Positions 42,452-45,733 of a DNA stretch of 45,733 nt are shown one piece after another; position 1 is the stretch's first letter, and each line of letters starts with the position of its first letter. Origin of the DNA: an uncultured Gammaproteobacteria bacterium (GTDB taxonomy: Bacteria > Pseudomonadota > Gammaproteobacteria > Pseudomonadales > Pseudohongiellaceae); contig CAJXSF010000022.1 of NCBI GenBank assembly GCA_913061515.1, positions 1 through 45,733 of the forward strand, written 5' to 3'. The position numbers and the translations under genes are program-made. Below the pieces are notes generated by a model. The model saw nothing but the letters and a program-made list of their open reading frames with translations. It was not told the origin of the DNA and ran no database searches.

Positions 42452-43386
42452 TGCATGGCAGCACTCGCCTTGGCAATCATCTCTTCTAACGACAGCTCTG
42501 TGTCATGGGCAAATCGCGCTACACCTGAGCTGTATTCGATAAGATAAGGTTTATTGATTGTCTTATTTACTGTCTCTATTTCGCTTCTAAAGCGACTGAG
42601 GAGGTACTTGATTAGCTCTTGAGTAACATCTGTTAGCATGACGACGAACTGGTTGCCTCTCAGCCTGCCAATAGTGTCATTTTTACGAAACACACTGCGT
42701 AACACCTGTGCAGTTTGCTTTAAAGCAAAATCACCTTCGTGATGACCGAATTGATCATTAATGCTCCCCAGCTGATTTAGCTCGAACAAAACAAGCGACA
42801 TTGAGACTTTTTTGCGCAGACAGTCTGATTGAACGTTATCCGCAAGGGTAAGAAACCCTCGTCGGTTGGAAGTCAGGGTTAAATCGTCCAAGGTTGCCAT
42901 TTGAATTGACTGAATCTCGCGTTCAATCATTGCGCCTAAATCACTCAAAAGCTGCTCATCGTCTTCACTCAAATACTTTGGCTTCGAGTCAATTAGGCAA
43001 AGTGTTCCTAGGTGTATTCCCTTTCTCAATTTGAGTGGGTAGCCTGCATAAAAACGAATTTTTGGGTCCTCTGTGACTAACGGGTTATCAAAAAACCGTT
43101 CATCTTCAAGAGCATTAGGAATAAGAAATAGCTTGCTTTGGTTAATGGCATGGCCGCAAAACGAAATATCCCGTGGCGTCTCACTTGCGTCTATGCCCTG
43201 TACAGATTTAAACCACTGCCTATCTGCATCGACAAGGCTGACTAGTGAGATATCGACATCAAACACGCGTTTAGCCATACGAGTGACGCGATCAAATCGC
43301 TCTTCATGCTCTGTATCGAGAATTTTCAGGCTTTTAAGCGCATGAAGCCTTTCGGCCTCATTTTCTGGAATGTCTGGCTTGATCAT
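42427..43386 (-). CDS. GAF-GGDEF protein with degenerate GGDEF motif
   Basis: A 319-residue cytoplasmic protein. An N-terminal GAF domain (about 20-155: RFDRVTRMAKRVFDVDISLVSLVDADRQWFKS, ISFCGHAINQ, FYAGYPLKLRKGIHLGTLCLID) is followed by a GGDEF-like domain (about 165-310). The GGDEF signature is RGNQF (243-247), and the DxLTGLxNRR consensus is DLTLTSNRR. Loss of the metal and GTP-binding Asp/Glu suggests no cyclase activity; it may bind nucleotide or act as a sensor. Its C-terminal ESRGQIT and stop are encoded by REP locus g. It is flanked by REP clusters on both sides. Confidence 0.88.
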   Translation of the reverse strand: MIKPDIPENEAERLHALKSLKILDTEHEERFDRVTRMAKRVFDVDISLVSLVDADRQWFKSVQGIDASETPRDISFCGHAINQSKLFLIPNALEDERFFDNPLVTEDPKIRFYAGYPLKLRKGIHLGTLCLIDSKPKYLSEDDEQLLSDLGAMIEREIQSIQMATLDDLTLTSNRRGFLTLADNVQSDCLRKKVSMSLVLFELNQLGSINDQFGHHEGDFALKQTAQVLRSVFRKNDTIGRLRGNQFVVMLTDVTQELIKYLLSRFRSEIETVNKTINKPYLIEYSSGVARFAHDTELSLEEMIAKASAAMQESRGQIT

Positions 43387-43436
43387 GCTCTCACTCTCTT
43401 TGTAGTTTGTTGTCGAGTTCGTCTTTAAGCTAGCAT

Positions 43437-43514
43437 ATCAAGGGGTCAGATTACTTGAAAATCAAGTGCTCTGACCCCTTGATTTGAAAATCAAGTGCTC
43501 TGACCCCTTGATTT
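43437..43514. repeat. REP locus h (three units)
   Basis: Forward unit 43437-43462 is followed by two nearly identical inverse units, 43459-43485 and 43488-43514, with core TGCTCTGACCC. The two inverse units are a recent tandem duplication. The gap 43387-43668 has no gene; the rest of it is the leader of the methyltransferase-like gene. Confidence 0.87.
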
Positions 43515-43668
43515 ACCTTGATTACTAAACCCTCAAAATAGTGCTAAAGTCCCATCCAGTTAACAGGCTTGGCTCCCTGAACCAAAACTATAAAAGTGCC
43601 GGTCACCTCTCAACAGTAGACTAGTAACTTAAAACAGCCCTTAATTTACAACAATAAAGTGAGTACTT

Positions 43669-44403
43669 ATGAAGAAGATCATCCCCCTAGCTAGCCTGTG
43701 CTTTATCACCTCGCAAGCCTTAGCGGCCGACCCAGCGGCAACCCGCATGACAATCGAGCAAAACCTAGGCGGCAGCATCCGCACGGAGGCTGAAGTCGCC
43801 CGCGATGCGAACCGCAAGCCAGCCGAAGTCCTAGAGTTTTTTGGTCTTGAGGACGATATGAAGGTCTTGGAGATTTCACCTGCCACTGGCTACTGGAGCA
43901 AGTTTGTAGGCCCAACCCTCTGCGAGAACGGCGGTGAGCTAGTCGTGTCTGTCAGCGTCAGTGACTCATTCAAGAGCGATGTGATGTCTTTGCCAGGCCT
44001 GAACTGCGTAAGCGCCATTAACGATTCAGTGACTTTGGGCGATATTCCAGAGTTTGAGTTCGAAACTGACAACTTTGATATGGTGCTGACTTTCTGGAAC
44101 CTACACAACCCGAATGCCGAAGGGCGCGCCAATATGAACGAGGCGATCTTCGATGCAATGAAGTCCGGTGGCATCTATGGCGTAGTGGATCATACCCGCC
44201 GTCACGGCCAGCCAACTAGCCGCGCAGTAGGCCGCCGCTTAGACCCAGTACTAATCATCAAAGAGATGGTCGACGTTGGCTTTGAGTTCGTAGACTTCAG
44301 CGATATGCACTACCACGAAGAAGACGACCTGATGCAAGAAGTCGGCACCCCTGGCATCCAGGGCAACACCGACCGCTTCGTCCTGAAATTCAGAAAGCCA
44401 TAA
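43669..44403 (+). CDS. Exported class I methyltransferase-like protein
   Basis: A 244-residue protein with signal peptide KKIIPLASLCFITSQALAA. The fold opens with AEVARDANRKPAEVLEFFGLEDDMKVLEISPATGYWSKFVGPTL, whose LEISPATGYWS is the SAM motif I region (usual E/D-x-G-x-G is less strict here). NFDMVLTFWNLHN and GGIYGVVDHTRRHG follow as motif II/III. It resembles the predicted-methyltransferase group that often carries signal peptides. SAM is not known in the periplasm, so catalysis there is doubtful. Its stop overlaps REP locus i. Confidence 0.82.
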   Translation: MKKIIPLASLCFITSQALAADPAATRMTIEQNLGGSIRTEAEVARDANRKPAEVLEFFGLEDDMKVLEISPATGYWSKFVGPTLCENGGELVVSVSVSDSFKSDVMSLPGLNCVSAINDSVTLGDIPEFEFETDNFDMVLTFWNLHNPNAEGRANMNEAIFDAMKSGGIYGVVDHTRRHGQPTSRAVGRRLDPVLIIKEMVDVGFEFVDFSDMHYHEEDDLMQEVGTPGIQGNTDRFVLKFRKP

Positions 44404-44460
44404 TCAAGAGGGGGTCAGATCACTTGATTCGCAGAATCAAATGCTCTGACCCCTTAATCC
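44402..44460. repeat. REP locus i (inverted pair)
   Basis: Forward unit 44402-44430 (AATCAAGAGGGGGTCAGATC, CTTGATTC) and inverse unit 44434-44460. It starts in the stop codon of the methyltransferase-like gene. This is the rightmost copy in the window. Confidence 0.85.
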
Positions 44461-44496
44461 CTAACTACGTAGTGACCACTCTCCCTCGATAGGCCC

Positions 44497-44667
44497 TCAT
44501 TTTTCGAGCACTATTTTTCCCGACCGAAAAATAACGATAATAAAAGACAAGTCCAGCTGACCGTCAGTTTTATACGGAACCCTGAAAGATGCGCGTGTGT
44601 AAAGCTCGTGGCTATTCTCAAAATTCGATTCGAATATAGCCCCCAAAATAAATACTATTTCACTCAT
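44497..44667 (-). CDS. Small ORF after the attC site, possible second cassette
   Basis: A 56-residue ORF, MSEIVFILGAIFESNFENS at its start, of unknown family. It begins 18-20 nt after the R' core of the attC-like site on the same strand, the usual place of a cassette ORF. AGGA is 12 nt upstream, so the ribosome site is weak. It has two hydrophobic stretches. No attC is visible after its stop; REP locus i follows instead. It may be a truncated cassette or non-coding. Confidence 0.4.
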   Translation of the reverse strand: MSEIVFILGAIFESNFENSHELYTRASFRVPYKTDGQLDLSFIIVIFRSGKIVLEK

Positions 44668-44685
44668 GGACTTCGATTTCCTTAT

Positions 44686-44763
44686 GCATAACCCCGGGCA
44701 CACGCGCCGGTTTGGAGCCGCGAAGCGGCGGAAAACCGGACGCCGTGCAGCCGATTGTTAAGT
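44686..44763 (-). other. attC-like recombination site (integron gene cassette end)
   Basis: On the minus strand the site opens with R'' ACTTAAC (44763-44757), continues AATCGGCTGCACGGCG, has the typical stem-loop CCGCCGCTTCGCGGC, and ends with R' GTTATGC (44692-44686; one mismatch to GTTRRRY). The arms pair imperfectly with extra bases, as attC hairpins do. It begins 7 nt after the stop of the membrane-protein gene. The length of 78 bp is normal for attC. Confidence 0.72.
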
Positions 44764-44770
44764 CAGTAGG

Positions 44771-45313
44771 TTAGTTCAAGTAGTACAATACCCTGCCGAC
44801 CAGCGAGGTTTCATCTTCCTTCAACCCTTGATACTCAATGCAGGCGTCTGTCTTTGCGCCATTCGAAACGTACACTTTACACACCCCTTCATGCGCTCCT
44901 TTATTGTAACGTCCCAAAAGGTATGCTTCGTTAACACTAAAAAATGCCATATAAATCGTTAACGAATATGAAGCCATTACTGCACAAGCGATTTTCAACC
45001 TGCGCTCCTTAACTCCACGAAGATAGTTCGAGTGCGCATTTACTAAATCAACCAAGGTTTTAATAGCTGAAATCAGACCAATAACAACACTCAGCATTAG
45101 TAAGGAAAATACAAATTCACCTACCTCTAGCTTCAGGACATTAAAAAACAAGAGCTTATAGATCGCTAGCGCGAAGCTGAGGGCAAGCAAAAGAATGCCG
45201 ACTGCTAGCAGGAGATTGGCAATCTGATGTCTTTTCTTGCTGATCACAACCTCTGATGCCATTGGTGGTTTTTTAACCAAAAACTGATCTTTAATAAACC
45301 TGAATAACGACAT
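44771..45313 (-). CDS. Cassette-borne membrane protein of unknown function
   Basis: A 180-residue protein with three hydrophobic segments: about residues 30-56 (LLLAVGILLLALSFALAIY), 64-86 (FSLLMLSVVIGLISAI) and 110-130 (AVMASYSLTIYMAFF). A C-terminal region with two Cys (GVCKVYVSNGAKTDACIEY) follows. I recognise no family. The frame is open to 45529, but ATG 45313 is preferred since upstream codons run through an attC-like core and into IS3 DNA. An attC-like site follows its stop by 7 nt and a cassette core lies 45 bp upstream, so it is an integron gene cassette product. Confidence 0.65.
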   Translation of the reverse strand: MSLFRFIKDQFLVKKPPMASEVVISKKRHQIANLLLAVGILLLALSFALAIYKLLFFNVLKLEVGEFVFSLLMLSVVIGLISAIKTLVDLVNAHSNYLRGVKERRLKIACAVMASYSLTIYMAFFSVNEAYLLGRYNKGAHEGVCKVYVSNGAKTDACIEYQGLKEDETSLVGRVLYYLN

Positions 45314-45357
45314 CTGTGTTCTGCATCTTTTATCTGGTATTTGTTGAGCCCGAAACG

Positions 45358-45364
45358 ACTTAAC
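45358..45364 (-). other. Cassette-start core site (R' of a truncated upstream attC)
   Basis: On the minus strand this reads GTTAAGT, a perfect GTTRRRY core, preceded by ATTATTCAAGGC as at the 3' ends of attC sites. The R'' of the cassette's own attC (ACTTAAC) is its exact reverse complement, and agreement extends one base further (GTTAAGTC/GACTTAAC). That is expected for the two ends of a single cassette. Confidence 0.65.
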
Positions 45365-45379
45365 GCCTTGAATAATAGG

Positions 45380-45733
45380 CTCTGAACTAGCACCACTTTC
45401 GTGGACACTTTTCTTAAGCGCACAGTTTTTCATAGTCGGTTGGTGATTGATAGTCCAGGGCAGAATGCAGACGCTCTCGATTATAAAATTCAATGTAGTC
45501 ACGTATATGAGCAACTGCTTCAAACTCATCAGTAAATGGAAACTTAGAAGCCATTTCCGCTTTCATCGAGTGGAAGTAAGACTCAACCATCGCATTGTCC
45601 TGAGGTGTGGCCTTTCTGCTCATACTTCTCTTCATCCCTGCCGATTCCACCATGTCTCTATACTCGTGTGCGGCATACTCAATGCCCTGATCTGAATGGA
45701 AAAGACAATCTTGTTTGGGTTGTTGCGTCTCTA
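45380..45733 (-). mobile_element. IS3-family insertion sequence, 3' end (runs off the window)
   Basis: The DNA from the OrfB frame to about 45380-45400 is the downstream end of an IS3-type element. The exact boundary is not fixed; AAAGTGTCCAC near 45400-45412 (minus strand) resembles IS3-family terminal repeats. The element seems to have cut the attC preceding the membrane-protein cassette. Confidence 0.6.
45414..45731 (-). CDS. IS3-family transposase OrfB, C-terminal part (5' partial)
   Basis: The frame is open to the right window edge and stops at 45414, giving 105 residues. LFHSDQGIEYAAHEYRDM carries the second catalytic Asp of the DDE integrase core. MKRSMSRKATPQDNAMVESYFHSMKAE carries the Glu. 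FPFTDEFEAVAHIRDYIEFYNRERLHSALDYQSP is the usual end of IS3 OrfB. The first Asp and OrfA lie outside. The visible part is intact, without frameshift. Confidence 0.92.
   Translation of the reverse strand, partial: ETQQPKQDCLFHSDQGIEYAAHEYRDMVESAGMKRSMSRKATPQDNAMVESYFHSMKAEMASKFPFTDEFEAVAHIRDYIEFYNRERLHSALDYQSPTDYEKLCA

Noticed and set aside
29756..44460. CRISPR array
   Set aside because: The recurring 25-nt units are palindromic, occur in both orientations and at irregular intervals of kilobases, and lie with a RAYT; there are no regular spacers or cas genes.
44464..44473. ACTACGTAGT palindrome as an attC or operator
   Set aside because: A 10-bp palindrome alone is common by chance; it lacks the attC stem-loop layout and no gene start is close.
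45314..45529. Extended 252-codon version of the membrane protein from 45529
   Set aside because: The extra 72 codons read through the cassette core and into IS3 DNA, in a frame overlapping the transposase gene.

Overview
The window looks like chromosomal DNA of a gammaproteobacterium, probably marine or aquatic. It has many Gram-negative envelope proteins (two TonB-dependent receptors, lipoproteins, c-type cytochromes, a Tat substrate), a CusS-like sensor kinase, a REP/RAYT repeat system and an integron-type gene cassette. Base composition looks moderate. The genus cannot be fixed from sequence alone. No rRNA, tRNA, CRISPR array or replication origin was seen.

Layout. 1-6.2 kb: the 3' end of a heavy-metal type two-component system, a PD40-propeller periplasmic protein divergent from a TonB-dependent receptor, and a cytochrome c/streptogramin-lyase-like propeller fusion. 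6.4-21 kb: a metabolic and transport block. A plus-strand pair (beta-CASP metallo-beta-lactamase hydrolase and P-type cation ATPase) converges on a seven-gene minus-strand operon: ABC ATPase, FtsX-type permease, HlyD-type adaptor, acetate kinase, divergent phosphoketolase, archaeal-type NMP/thymidine phosphorylase and PRPP synthase. Together these suggest recovery of the ribose moiety of nucleotides as acetyl phosphate and ATP, possibly under oxygen limitation because an FNR/Anr-like site precedes the plus-strand pair. 21-29.7 kb: a DUF3365-type haem lipoprotein, gamma-glutamyltransferase, a small lipoprotein, a di-haem peroxidase with a Met/His-rich tail, a helical exported protein, a probable Fur-regulated receptor and an MscS channel.

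29.7-44.5 kb: an accessory-gene zone full of REP-like palindromes (nine loci, about 17 units) around a RAYT transposase at 36.1 kb. The REPs sit at gene ends and supply stop codons, and even C-terminal residues, to several genes. Genes here include a transglutaminase/N-formylglutamate amidohydrolase pair, an SYLF protein, a hemerythrin, two NHL propellers, an MDR oxidoreductase with a divergent LysR regulator, a PEBP protein, a two-subunit GMC dehydrogenase, a GAF-GGDEF protein with a degenerate GGDEF motif, and an exported methyltransferase-like protein.

44.5-45.7 kb: on the minus strand, a complete integron-type gene cassette (membrane protein plus a 78-bp attC-like site), the start of a following cassette-like unit, and an IS3-family transposase that appears to have cut into the preceding attC. 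No integrase is visible.

Functions are read from motifs recalled for each family. No database search was possible.
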